NCBI RefSeq assembly: GCF_014652415.1
Contig: NZ_BMYT01000007.1
Span: forward strand, 154,263-218,262
Direction: 5' to 3'
Length of the DNA: 64,000 bases
Source of the DNA: Affinundibacterium macrobrachii
GTDB taxonomy: Bacteria; Pseudomonadota; Gammaproteobacteria; Burkholderiales; Burkholderiaceae_D
In this document: piece by piece, positions 37,784 to 47,009 of the stretch
Layout: each line of letters starts with the position of its first letter
Numbering within the stretch: position 1 is the first letter of the stretch
Notes under the pieces: generated by a model
The model's input: only the letters and a program-made list of their open reading frames with translations
Databases searched by the model: none
Told to the model about the DNA's origin: nothing
Program-made: the position numbers and the translations under genes

Positions 37784-38761
37784 ATGAAACATATTTTATT
37801 GAGTATCGCTTTGCTATTCGGTACGACAACCATGATCGTTGCCGACGCTGAAGCACAGCGTATGGGTAAAAAAGGTTCATTTGGTCGTCAATCAAATAAC
37901 GTGACACAAAAAGCGCCAGCAGCAAATACTGCCAATCCTGCACAAGCAGCAAAACCTGGTGCGCCAAATGCAGCAACTCCTGCTGTTCCGCCTAAGCCAT
38001 CAATGCCTTGGAAAGGTATCATTGGCGGATTGATTGGTGGCGCGTTGTTGGCTGGCTTGTTCTCTTCTTTAGGCATGGGCGGCGCATTGGCAAGTGCTTT
38101 AGGCTCTATTTTGACTTTTGCGGCGATCGGCTTTTTGGTTTTCATGGCGTACCGCTTCTTCACACGTAAAAAAGCGGGCAATACAGCTGCTTCTGCGCCT
38201 AGTATGTTTAATCAACAACCTGCGTATGCCGGTGTGCCGAACAATAATGCTTTGCCAGAAATTGGCTCACGTATTGATCCGGTGCAGCAACAGGCGCCAG
38301 CGGCCGCATATACATCGACTACACCAGCTGGTACAGCAAATTTGAACACAGGTTCTGCACCAGCGGCAAATCAAGGCAACTGGACAATTCCAGCTGATTT
38401 CGATGTGACAGGCTTTTTGCGTCATGCAAAATCGAACTATATTCGTTTGCAAGCGGCATGGGATCGTGGCGATATCAACGATATTCGTGAATTTACTTCA
38501 CCAGAAATGTTTGCAGAAATGAAGTTAGAGTTACAAGACCGTGGCAACGCGAAAAATGAAACTGATGTAGTGACATTGGATGCTGAGTTGTTGGGGATTG
38601 AGACACAAGCTTATGATTATGTTGCTAGCGTCAAGTTCTCTGGCATGATCAAAGAAGGTGGTGCGACGAATCCAGAAGCGTTTGCTGAAGTTTGGAATTT
38701 GGCAAAACCGATTAATGGTCAATCTGGTTGGTTGTTGGCGGGTATTCAGCAGTTGAATTAA
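37784..38761 (+). CDS. Tim44-like domain membrane protein
   Basis: 325 aa. An N-terminal signal or anchor segment is followed by an Ala/Pro/Asn-rich linker, a glycine-rich hydrophobic segment at about residues 76-122 (probably two helices), a second low-complexity linker, and a C-terminal Tim44-like domain from about residue 205 (DVTGFLRHAKSNYIRLQAAW). Tim44 is a mitochondrial import motor anchor; the bacterial proteins lack known function. It is conserved beside ubiE and ubiB in betaproteobacteria. AAAGGAG lies 8 bp before the ATG. Confidence 0.85.
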   Translation: MKHILLSIALLFGTTTMIVADAEAQRMGKKGSFGRQSNNVTQKAPAANTANPAQAAKPGAPNAATPAVPPKPSMPWKGIIGGLIGGALLAGLFSSLGMGGALASALGSILTFAAIGFLVFMAYRFFTRKKAGNTAASAPSMFNQQPAYAGVPNNNALPEIGSRIDPVQQQAPAAAYTSTTPAGTANLNTGSAPAANQGNWTIPADFDVTGFLRHAKSNYIRLQAAWDRGDINDIREFTSPEMFAEMKLELQDRGNAKNETDVVTLDAELLGIETQAYDYVASVKFSGMIKEGGATNPEAFAEVWNLAKPINGQSGWLLAGIQQLN

Positions 38762-38881
38762 TTTTATTGTTGATTTTATCGATTATCGGTACTGCCTTGC
38801 CTTCGGACAAACTTGTATCGGATTACAGCCTCTCAAATGCGCTAGATTGAAGGTCTTTTGAGGGTTTGCTGTTAAACTAAG

Positions 38882-38911
38882 AACCGCGCATGATGTCATG
38901 CGCGGTTTTTT
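38882..38911 (+). terminator. Perfect terminator hairpin abutting the ubiJ start
   Basis: AACCGCGCATGA and TCATGCGCGGTT form a 12-bp perfect stem followed by six T residues. It lies 120 bp after the Tim44-like gene and ends 5 bp before the ubiJ start codon. It looks like an intrinsic terminator for the upstream gene, yet occupies the place where ubiJ should have its ribosome binding site. Confidence 0.85.
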
Positions 38912-38916
38912 ATTTG

Positions 38917-39519
38917 ATGCTTATGATTGCCACTCCTTTTATTCTGTTTGTTAATCACTTGTTGGCGCAAGAGCCCTGGGCTGCAGCACGCTTACAAAAG
39001 CACGCCGGTAAGACTGCCTGTATTGACGTTGAGCTTTTTCAGTTGCGTGTAGCAATCGGCGTTGATGGCTTATTGCAATCGGCTGAAGCCGCTAGTTCGT
39101 CATCGGCAGATCAAGTGGTGTTACGAATTAGACCCGCTGATTTGGCTTTGATCGCACAGAATCGTGAGCGTGCTGTGTCATACGTAAAGATCGAGGGCGA
39201 TGCCGATTGTGCGAATACCTTGTCCCAATTAAGCCAAGATTTACGCTGGGAAGTGGAAGAGGATTTGAGTAAATTATTCGGCGACGTCGCTGCGGTACGA
39301 TTGATGGAAGCAGGTAAAAACGTCGTTGAAAGTGCGAAACGCACTCACCAACATTTGCAAGAAAATTTTGCAGAATATTTTTTAGAAGAAAATCCCATGT
39401 TGGTTAGACCGCAAGCGGTGCGTGCGTTTGGCGAGCAAGTGAATAAAACGCGTGATGACGTAGAGCGCATGATGAAGCGCTTAGAAAGATTAGAAAAAAT
39501 GAAGGTAGCCAAGCAATGA
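38917..39519 (+). CDS. ubiJ: Ubiquinone biosynthesis accessory factor UbiJ (SCP2 domain)
   Basis: 200 aa. It starts [19 protein letters not shown], matching the UbiJ N-terminus (short helix then [10 protein letters not shown]). An SCP2 lipid-binding fold follows, and a C-terminal charged coiled coil ends in about 20 Lys/Glu/Arg-rich residues. UbiJ binds polyprenyl intermediates in the soluble Ubi complex. The ORF could open at 38890, but that codon lies inside a terminator stem; ATG 38917 or 38923 is preferred, with no visible Shine-Dalgarno for either. The stop codon overlaps the ubiB start (ATGA). Confidence 0.85.
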   Translation: MLMIATPFILFVNHLLAQEPWAAARLQKHAGKTACIDVELFQLRVAIGVDGLLQSAEAASSSSADQVVLRIRPADLALIAQNRERAVSYVKIEGDADCANTLSQLSQDLRWEVEEDLSKLFGDVAAVRLMEAGKNVVESAKRTHQHLQENFAEYFLEENPMLVRPQAVRAFGEQVNKTRDDVERMMKRLERLEKMKVAKQ

Positions 39520-41087
39520 TTTTAAATTCTTTACGCTTGTTTAAAATTGTTTGCATCGTATTGAAATACGGTATCGACGAAATTGCGATGTCGGGGTTAC
39601 GTATTCCACGTACGGCAAAACTGATTAAGACATTGCTATTCTGGCGCGATTTGTCGGCACCTCGGGGCGAACGTTTGCGCAAATCTTTAGAAGACCTTGG
39701 GCCAATTTTTGTGAAGTTTGGTCAAGTGTTATCAACGCGACGCGATTTGATGCCGCCTGATATCGCGAATGAATTGGCCTTGTTGCAAGATCGCGTTCCT
39801 TCCTTTGATCCGGATTTGGCGGTAGCGCAAATTACTAAATCTTTGGGCGCGCATCCTGATCAATTATTTGCTAGTTTTGAACGTGTGCCTGTGGCTTCTG
39901 CTTCGATTGCGCAAGTGCATTTTGCTACGCTCAAAGATGGGCGTGAAGCTGCGGTCAAAGTCTTGCGTCCAGGGATGAAGGACACGATAGATCGCGACGT
40001 CGCTTTGATGAAAATTGCCGCCGGATGGTTAGAGTTTTTGTGGGCTGATGGTAAGCGCTTGAAAGCCAAAGAGGTAGTTGGTGAATTTGATAAATATCTT
40101 CACGATGAATTGGATTTGATGCGCGAAGCAGCGAATGGTAGTCAGTTGCGTCGTAATTTTGCTGATTCTGATTTGTTGATCGTACCTGAAATGTATTGGG
40201 ATTATTGCTCACCATCGGTGATTGTGATGGAGCGCATGAAAGGTATTCCGATTTCGCAAACGGATAAGCTGTTGGAAGCGGGTGTTGATTTAGCTAAATT
40301 GTCACGCGATGGTGTGACGATATTTTTCACACAAATTTTCCGCGATGGTTTTTTTCACGCTGACATGCATCCCGGAAATATCTTGGTATCGGTCGAACCC
40401 GCTACTTTAGGACGTTATATCGCGCTTGATTTTGGTATTGTCGGTACGCTCAATGATTATGATAAAGATTACCTGTCTCAAAACTTTTTAGCATTCTTCC
40501 GACGTGACTATAAACGTGTCGCGGAAGCGCATATTGAATCTGGCTGGGCACCTAAAGAAACCCGTGTCGATGAGCTGGAAGCTGCGGTGCGCGCTTGTTG
40601 TGAGCCTATCTTTGATCGACCGCTGAAAGATATCTCGTTTGGTCAGGTCTTATTGCGTTTGTTCCAAACTTCTCGTCGTTTCAATGTCGAGGTTCAACCT
40701 CAGTTAGTTCTGCTACAAAAGACTTTATTGAATATTGAAGGTTTAGGCCGTCAACTCGATCCCGATCTTGATCTTTGGAAAACCGCAAAGCCATATCTTG
40801 AACGCTGGATGAGTGAGCAAGTTGGTTGGCGTGGATTAGTCGATAAACTGCGCGCTGAAGCACCGCGTTACAGTCATATCTTTCCACAGCTGCCACGTCT
40901 TGCACACCAAGCTTTAACTCGTGCGGCAGAGGGTGGGAATAACGACGCATTGCTAGCGAGTTTGATCGCCGAACAACGCGCGACGAATTCCTTATTACGC
41001 GCGATTATTTATATTGGTGTGGGCATATTGGTCGGTGTGGTTTTAGCGTTTTCTTATATTAATTTCTTTATGATTCCGGTGGTATGA
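39516..41087 (+). CDS. ubiB: Ubiquinone biosynthesis atypical kinase/ATPase UbiB
   Basis: 523 aa, ABC1/ADCK family. The diagnostic KxGQ motif (KFGQ at 67-70) is followed by [20 protein letters not shown], the lysine motif AAVKVLRPG, the catalytic-loop equivalent [10 protein letters not shown] and the metal motif DFGIVG. Two C-terminal membrane helices lie at about 494-518. UbiB is an ATPase needed for ubiquinone hydroxylation and is thought to deliver precursors from the membrane. It is translationally coupled to ubiJ upstream and to the methyltransferase downstream (ATGA overlaps at both ends). Confidence 0.96.
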   Translation: MILNSLRLFKIVCIVLKYGIDEIAMSGLRIPRTAKLIKTLLFWRDLSAPRGERLRKSLEDLGPIFVKFGQVLSTRRDLMPPDIANELALLQDRVPSFDPDLAVAQITKSLGAHPDQLFASFERVPVASASIAQVHFATLKDGREAAVKVLRPGMKDTIDRDVALMKIAAGWLEFLWADGKRLKAKEVVGEFDKYLHDELDLMREAANGSQLRRNFADSDLLIVPEMYWDYCSPSVIVMERMKGIPISQTDKLLEAGVDLAKLSRDGVTIFFTQIFRDGFFHADMHPGNILVSVEPATLGRYIALDFGIVGTLNDYDKDYLSQNFLAFFRRDYKRVAEAHIESGWAPKETRVDELEAAVRACCEPIFDRPLKDISFGQVLLRLFQTSRRFNVEVQPQLVLLQKTLLNIEGLGRQLDPDLDLWKTAKPYLERWMSEQVGWRGLVDKLRAEAPRYSHIFPQLPRLAHQALTRAAEGGNNDALLASLIAEQRATNSLLRAIIYIGVGILVGVVLAFSYINFFMIPVV

Positions 41088-41707
41088 CGGCGCAATTTTC
41101 TAGTCGAGATCCGAATCATCCGGCCTTTTGGGATGAGCGTTTTGCGCAAGGATTTATACCATGGAATTTTGCGGCAGTACCTCAGGCATTACGTGATTTT
41201 GTCGGTACCTTTGCGCGAACCCAGAGTTCAGCCCCAAATTGTTTGATTCCCGGTTGTGGGCATGCCAATGAGTTAGGTTTCTTGTGTGAGGCTGGTTGGC
41301 AAGTCACAGCGATTGATTTTTCTGCTGCCGCTGTGCAAGCCGCAAAATCGCAAGTAGGACCGTGGTCTGCGCACGTGCAAAAAGCTGATTTTTTTGAATT
41401 TACACCGACAGTACCCTTGAATTTGATTTATGAGCGTGCGTTTTTCTGTGCGTTGCCGCCAGCGATGCGTGAAGCGGTAGTGCGGCGATGGGCAGAATTA
41501 TTACCGTCGGGTGCAAAATTGATTGGTTATTTTTTGTTAGATGAGGCGGAGAGCGTTAGTAAAAAAGGACCACCGTTTCTTACCTCGGTTAAAGAGTTTG
41601 CTGGTTTGATGTCGCCTTATTTTGAGTGCATAGAAACTGTCAAAGTTAGTGACTCTTTGGCTGTTTTTGAGGGCAAAGAGCATTGGCAGGTTTGGCGACG
41701 AATTTGA
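41084..41707 (+). CDS. TPMT-like class I SAM methyltransferase
   Basis: 207 aa. The family signature [16 protein letters not shown] is followed by the SAM loop [24 protein letters not shown] and [11 protein letters not shown]. The C-terminus [10 protein letters not shown] agrees with thiopurine S-methyltransferase-like proteins. Its start overlaps the ubiB stop codon (ATGA), so it belongs to the ubi operon. Relatives methylate thiols, tellurite or selenite. Whether this one acts on a quinone-related or detoxification substrate is unknown; the coupling with ubiB is the only clue. Confidence 0.88.
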   Translation: MTAQFSSRDPNHPAFWDERFAQGFIPWNFAAVPQALRDFVGTFARTQSSAPNCLIPGCGHANELGFLCEAGWQVTAIDFSAAAVQAAKSQVGPWSAHVQKADFFEFTPTVPLNLIYERAFFCALPPAMREAVVRRWAELLPSGAKLIGYFLLDEAESVSKKGPPFLTSVKEFAGLMSPYFECIETVKVSDSLAVFEGKEHWQVWRRI

Positions 41708-41730
41708 TTTCGTGTCGATAGCAAAGTAAA

Positions 41731-41757
41731 AAAAGCGGATAAATTTATCCGCTTTCT
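41731..41757. terminator. Palindromic terminator between ubi operon and M13 peptidase
   Basis: AAAGCGGAT and ATCCGCTTT flank a short AT loop, with A-rich and T-rich flanks, between convergent genes. It can work in both directions. Confidence 0.85.
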
Positions 41758-41816
41758 TCTTTAAGATAGCGCCAACTTTAATGGGCGCTTTTCAGAACAT
41801 GCTTGTAAGAACATGA

Positions 41817-43916
41817 TTACCAGACTCGAATACGTTTGTCTGGTGCAACGTACATCTTATCGCCTTCCTTCACATCAAATGCTTGATAGAACTCAGGCAT
41901 ATTGGTCAAAGGACCATTTGCACGGAACATGCCAGGCGCATGCGAATCGGTCGCCAGCAAACGAATGGTTTCTTTGTCGCGCGCTTTGCCACGCCATACT
42001 TGCGCCCAACCCATAAAGACACGTTGGTTGCCGGTATAACCGTCAATCACAGGCGGCTTCTTACCGTTTAACGACAATTGATATGCTTTATAAGCGATAG
42101 ACAAGCCCGCGTTATCACCAATATTTTCACCCAAGGTCAATTTACCATTTACTTTGTGACCTTCTAAAGGGCTGTAGTTACCGTACTGCGCCACCAAGGC
42201 ATCGGTCACTTTTCCAAAGTTGGCTTTGTCTTCGGCAGTCCACCAATCGCGTAAGTTACCATCACCATCGGATTGGCTACCAGAGTCGTCGAAACCGTGG
42301 CCAATTTCATGACCGATGACTGCACCAATACCACCATAGTTAACCGCATCATCCGCCTCAGGATTGAAGAACGGTGGCATCAAGATCGCTGCTGGGAAGA
42401 CGATTTCATTTTGACGTGAGTTGTAATAGGCATTCACCGTTTGTGGACTCATACCCCATTCGCTACGATCAACTGGTTTGCCGAGCTTGTCGACTTGACG
42501 TTGATACGCAAATGCACGACCAGCTTTGATATTGCCGATTAAGTCGCCTTTAACTATCGTCAATTTACTGTAATCGCGCCATTTATCTGGGTAACCAATT
42601 TTGGGTGTGAACTTGGATAATTTTGTCAGCGCTTCTTTCTTAGTCGCTTCGCCCATCCACGGTAAGGTTTCGATACTTTGCTTATACGCGATCAGCAAAT
42701 TGTTGACGAGCACTTGCATACGCGCTTTGTTTTCAGCAGGGAAGTGCTTTGCAACATAGAGTTGTCCCAAGGCTTCGGACAGGCTTTCTTCTACACGACT
42801 CACGCCGCGTTTCCAACGCGGTTGATTTTGCGGGATGCCGCGCAATGTGCCGTTTGAGAAAGCAAAATCTTGATCAACAAAGCGCTTACTCAAGTAAGGT
42901 GCGTAAGCATTGAGTACACGCCAGTTAAAGTAAGCTTGCCAAGTTTCTACTGGGGTGTCTTGAATTAGTTTGCTTAAGCCCGTTAAATAGCTTGGTTGGC
43001 GTACGATCACAGAATCTGTTTTGCCACCTGTACCCATATTGGCAAAATATTGGTTCCAATCGAATCCTGATAACAAGTCGCCGAGTTTGGCGATCTCAAC
43101 TTTATTATAAGTTTTTACCGGATTACGATTCTCTACATTGCTCCATTGGATTTTTGCGATTTCTGTTTCAAAAGCCAAAATGGCCGCAGCGGCTTGTTGC
43201 GCATTGTTGATGCCTGCCATCGTCAACATTTTTTCGACGTGTGCAACATAAGCATCTCTTATCGATTTAAATTTAGCATCGTCTTGTTTGAGGTAATAAT
43301 CGCGATCCGGCAGACTTAAACCGCCTTGATTGACTGTAACAGTGTACTTTGAAGAATCTTTCGCATCTTGCGTCACACCCGATCCAATCGGTGTCCCAAC
43401 GCTGATTCTCGCTAAGTATGCAAGCATCGGTGCCAACTCAGCTTTATCTTTGAATTGTTGAATACGCGCAAAATCGGCTTGCAATGGTTTGATATCCAGC
43501 GTTTCTAAGTGCGCTTCATCCATGAAGCTATTGTAAAGATCAGCAATTTTTTGTTCATTGCTACCAGGTTTTAGTTCAGTTTGTGTCGCCAAATTTTGAA
43601 TGATGGCAGCCGATTGTTTAGCAGACATTTCTGCTAATTGGTCAAAGGCGCCATAACGGCCGCGATCTGCTGGAATTTCTACCGTGTCCAACCATTTTCC
43701 CGACATGAAACGGAAAAAATCGTCTTGTGGACGCACACTTTTATCTATCCATTGTAGGTCGATACCAGATTGTAATTTTCTCGCAGATGCTTTGTTTTTG
43801 CTTGCTTGATTTTGTACTTTTTTTGTTTCTGTCGGCATGGCTTGGGAGCCAGTTTGTGCATATACAGAAGATGCAAATAAGCTCGACATAATCGTGACTA
43901 AGATACGATTTCGCAT
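41817..43916 (-). CDS. Secreted M13-family metallopeptidase (PepO/neprilysin-like)
   Basis: 699 aa. Signal peptide at about residues 1-21 ends VYAQ. The zinc site is complete: H536-E537-x-x-H540 in VIGHEIGHGF, with third ligand E597 in LGENIGDNAG. Substrate motif VNAYYN and the C-terminal VWRGKARDKE and APDKRIRVW are present. These enzymes cut oligopeptides (up to about 40 residues) outside the cytoplasm. GAGGAACCC lies before the ATG at 43916. It is transcribed towards the ubi operon and terminated by the shared hairpin. Confidence 0.95.
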   Translation of the reverse strand: MRNRILVTIMSSLFASSVYAQTGSQAMPTETKKVQNQASKNKASARKLQSGIDLQWIDKSVRPQDDFFRFMSGKWLDTVEIPADRGRYGAFDQLAEMSAKQSAAIIQNLATQTELKPGSNEQKIADLYNSFMDEAHLETLDIKPLQADFARIQQFKDKAELAPMLAYLARISVGTPIGSGVTQDAKDSSKYTVTVNQGGLSLPDRDYYLKQDDAKFKSIRDAYVAHVEKMLTMAGINNAQQAAAAILAFETEIAKIQWSNVENRNPVKTYNKVEIAKLGDLLSGFDWNQYFANMGTGGKTDSVIVRQPSYLTGLSKLIQDTPVETWQAYFNWRVLNAYAPYLSKRFVDQDFAFSNGTLRGIPQNQPRWKRGVSRVEESLSEALGQLYVAKHFPAENKARMQVLVNNLLIAYKQSIETLPWMGEATKKEALTKLSKFTPKIGYPDKWRDYSKLTIVKGDLIGNIKAGRAFAYQRQVDKLGKPVDRSEWGMSPQTVNAYYNSRQNEIVFPAAILMPPFFNPEADDAVNYGGIGAVIGHEIGHGFDDSGSQSDGDGNLRDWWTAEDKANFGKVTDALVAQYGNYSPLEGHKVNGKLTLGENIGDNAGLSIAYKAYQLSLNGKKPPVIDGYTGNQRVFMGWAQVWRGKARDKETIRLLATDSHAPGMFRANGPLTNMPEFYQAFDVKEGDKMYVAPDKRIRVW

Positions 43917-44101
43917 GGGTTCCTCTTTCTTTGTTTTAGTAAGTGTCGAAGACATCGCTATTCATCAACGAATCAATGATGCTCTTGAAATGTGACGCAA
44001 TTCAGACCGAATGGCTCGCTCATAGTTCCCATTTACTTTTGCTGTTTGGGTGATATATCGCTGTCTGAACCATGGTCTTGATGATTGCAATGATAGACGC
44101 T

Positions 44102-44140
44102 AAAAATGCAAAAGCCCCAGAATAAATCTGGGGCTTTTGC
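44102..44140 (-). terminator. Intrinsic terminator of TonB receptor 1
   Basis: GCAAAAGCCCCAGA and TCTGGGGCTTTTGC form a 14-bp stem with a five-base loop; ATTTTTA follows on the minus strand. It begins 31 bp after the receptor stop codon. Confidence 0.9.
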
Positions 44141-44171
44141 GCAATGCTACTTCGTTTTTTGATTCGTTAGT

Positions 44172-47009
44172 TTAGAACTTCAAGTTGCCAACTACATAGA
44201 ATTGACGACCCAATGGATCTGTGTAACGACCATCGTAACCTAATTGGTTACCACCACCTTCAATACGTTGAGAGAATGGAGGATCTTGGTTAAACAAGTT
44301 TTTGATACCGCCAGTGATCGTCAAGTTTTTGCTGAAGATCACTTTTGATTGCAGATCTAATGTGTAGTAAGCCTTCACATTACGTGTCACGCCTGTGTAA
44401 TCACCAGGTGTGCCATCTGCATTCAAGAAGCGGATTGCGCCATCATCTTCAGTAATGACTGAATCTTTATAGCCTGAACGATAGCCAATTGTTGCTGTAT
44501 GTGTGTAACGATCTGATGGTTTCCAGTTTGCTGCCAAACGTGAAATCACACGGAAAGTAACATCATTGTACTTGTTGAATTTGCCAACACCTTTTTCGAT
44601 TGCATCACCTTTTACACCAGAATCCAAATCAGCTTTCAACATGTAAGTACCTGTCCAGTTGAAGGACAATTTACCGTAGCCAGCTGGGATCGCTGCGCGA
44701 TATGTGTGATCCCAATCAATACCTTGGAATTGTGCTTTAGCCAAGTTGAATGGTGTCAAGGTTGCCGCAATAACGTCTTGCTTTTGAATTGGATCCGCAT
44801 ATGCAGAGAACAATGCAGCATATTTCACTGGGTTCAAGAACACTTCGCTTTGTGACAAAGTTTTGATCTGATCTTTCAACTGAACATTCCAGAAGTCGAA
44901 GCCCATAGACAAGCTTTGTACTGGTTCAACACGGAAGCCCAAAGTCCATTGAGTTGATTTCTCTGGTTTCAATGCAGTTGAACCTGTGCTTGAGTTACCA
45001 CCTGTTAACAAGTTGTACTCTGCTGTACCTGTGCACAGTGGCAACAATGGGCCAGATGTAATTGGGCATGGGAAGAAGTTAGATGAGCCACCGTTTGCAA
45101 TCGGTTGAGTGATATTCAACATTGTCGGTGCTTTGAAGCCAGTGCCATAAGATGCACGCAACAAAACAGAGTCTGTTGGGCGGAACGCAGCAGCTAACTT
45201 ATAAGTTGCAGAACTTTGCTTTGCACCTTGGGTTGCTGGTGACAACAAATTACCTTGATCATCAAAGTTCTTTGCGTTCTTGACTGCATCATAGCTGTCG
45301 TAACGTGCTGCAGCTGTCAAATCAAAGTTCTTCGCGACAGGCAAGAACATTTCTGCAAACGCACCCCAGCTGTTACGTGAGCTGTCAACTGGTAAGGCAC
45401 CAGTGCCACCACCAACGTTAACATCTGTCCAATTTGGTTGTTGCTTGTTTGGACCTTGTGCAATTGCGCTTGGATTAGAAACAAATGTTTGTTTCATGAA
45501 GTCTGTGCCCAAGCCCAAACTTGCACTGCCACCAGCCAATTTGAACAATTCAGTTGAACCACGCAAGTTCACTACATTAATTTGTGAAGTTGAAACATCT
45601 AAAACTTGTTTTAACACTGCAGGAGCTAATGCTGCTTTTGATGCTGCTGTTGGTGCAGTAAATGGATTCCATGCGCCAGACTTAATCAATGCATCTAACT
45701 TTTCACCACTGGTGTAGCCAGCGTAAGCAGAGTCAATCGCTTTATTTTCAGAGAAGATGTAAGAAGCCGTGTAATCCCAGTTCTTAAACGTACCTTCGAA
45801 GCCAGTTGCTAAATGTTTGGATTCTGTTTTCCAGTCATCAGTACGACGACCTGCATCAACCAAGCGCAAAGTCATTGATGCACGTGTCACTTTAGTTGGA
45901 TCACCACCTTGTTTGATCAAAGCTGGTGCAACAGTGTTTTTCCACAGTGCGCTGTTCAGATCAATACCCAATGGTTGTGCTGGAGGTGCGTAAGCAGCGC
46001 GACTAGTGAACTTAGTCATCATACCTTCAGCGAAGAATTTCAAGTTGTCATTGATATTGACATTGACGTTCGCCAAGAAGTTATCGCGTTTTAATTCTGG
46101 CAATAACTGTACAGTTGCACCGTAGTTAAACAAGCAGCGTGTACCAACTTTGAAAGTATTTTCTGCTGGGCATGTGCCATTCATCGCCAAATATGGGTTG
46201 AAGTTGGCAACGGTACCGCCAGTTAAGTTCACGTTACCTGGGATGGAGTTACTACTCAACATGTACATTGTGTAGTTTTTGCCGTTATGTTTAAACGGTG
46301 TCACACCACCTTTTGCGGAGAATGCACGATCAGATGCGTTCAATTCCGCTTGCTCGTCATGGCTATAGGCTAACAAGATGTTGTAGCCATCAGTGTTCAA
46401 GTCACCCCAACCTTTAGACAAGGCGAAGTTTGTTGTTTTACCTTTGGAAGATTCTTGTGGTGTGCTGTAAGTGAATTCGATGTTGTAATCTTTTTGGTTT
46501 TTCTTCAAAACGAAGTTAACCACACCAGCAATCGCATCTGAACCGTACAATGCAGACGCACCGTCAGTCAGAATCTCAACGCGCTCAACTGCTGACAATG
46601 GAATATTTGCCAAGTTGACTGTTGAACCTGTAGTAAAAGGTGCAACGCGGCGACCATTTAATAAAACTAAAGTATAGCCATCGCCAATACCGTGGATAGA
46701 TGCTGTTTGTGTACCACCACCACCACCATTAATGGAAGTAGAGGATGTAACGAAACCTTGCATAGAAGGCAAAGATGCGATCAAATCTGCAGCAGTATTT
46801 GCACCAGATTGTTCGATTTGTGCTTTAGACAAAGTTTGAATTGGTAAAGCGCCTTCAACAGCAATACGCTTAATTGATGAACCAGTAATTTCGATACGCT
46901 GTGGTGTCGCATCTTGTGCGAATGCTGGTTGTGCGAGCATACCAGCTCCCATTGCGACGCCACCAATAAACATCAGGCGTACAGAACGGGATAAGATTTT
47001 TTCTACCAT
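44172..47009 (-). CDS. TonB-dependent outer-membrane receptor 1
   Basis: 945 aa. The signal peptide ends AFAQD. A TonB-box-like segment RIEITGSSIKRI comes next, followed by the plug domain (IEQSGANTAADLIASLPS, LVLLNGRRVAPF, ERVEILTDGASALYGSDAIAGVVNF). The C-terminal barrel ends in a terminal strand with aromatic residue (FYVVGNLKF). Receptors with this segment typically import peptides or organic ligands rather than siderophores, though the ligand cannot be predicted. GGAGGAAG precedes the start. Codon use looks uniform, like rplY and glnA, suggesting high expression. Confidence 0.93.
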   Translation of the reverse strand: MVEKILSRSVRLMFIGGVAMGAGMLAQPAFAQDATPQRIEITGSSIKRIAVEGALPIQTLSKAQIEQSGANTAADLIASLPSMQGFVTSSTSINGGGGGTQTASIHGIGDGYTLVLLNGRRVAPFTTGSTVNLANIPLSAVERVEILTDGASALYGSDAIAGVVNFVLKKNQKDYNIEFTYSTPQESSKGKTTNFALSKGWGDLNTDGYNILLAYSHDEQAELNASDRAFSAKGGVTPFKHNGKNYTMYMLSSNSIPGNVNLTGGTVANFNPYLAMNGTCPAENTFKVGTRCLFNYGATVQLLPELKRDNFLANVNVNINDNLKFFAEGMMTKFTSRAAYAPPAQPLGIDLNSALWKNTVAPALIKQGGDPTKVTRASMTLRLVDAGRRTDDWKTESKHLATGFEGTFKNWDYTASYIFSENKAIDSAYAGYTSGEKLDALIKSGAWNPFTAPTAASKAALAPAVLKQVLDVSTSQINVVNLRGSTELFKLAGGSASLGLGTDFMKQTFVSNPSAIAQGPNKQQPNWTDVNVGGGTGALPVDSSRNSWGAFAEMFLPVAKNFDLTAAARYDSYDAVKNAKNFDDQGNLLSPATQGAKQSSATYKLAAAFRPTDSVLLRASYGTGFKAPTMLNITQPIANGGSSNFFPCPITSGPLLPLCTGTAEYNLLTGGNSSTGSTALKPEKSTQWTLGFRVEPVQSLSMGFDFWNVQLKDQIKTLSQSEVFLNPVKYAALFSAYADPIQKQDVIAATLTPFNLAKAQFQGIDWDHTYRAAIPAGYGKLSFNWTGTYMLKADLDSGVKGDAIEKGVGKFNKYNDVTFRVISRLAANWKPSDRYTHTATIGYRSGYKDSVITEDDGAIRFLNADGTPGDYTGVTRNVKAYYTLDLQSKVIFSKNLTITGGIKNLFNQDPPFSQRIEGGGNQLGYDGRYTDPLGRQFYVVGNLKF

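Noticed and set aside
38890..38916. Earlier ubiJ start at 38890
   Set aside because: The codon lies inside the arm of a perfect terminator stem; the conserved protein begins at or after 38917.
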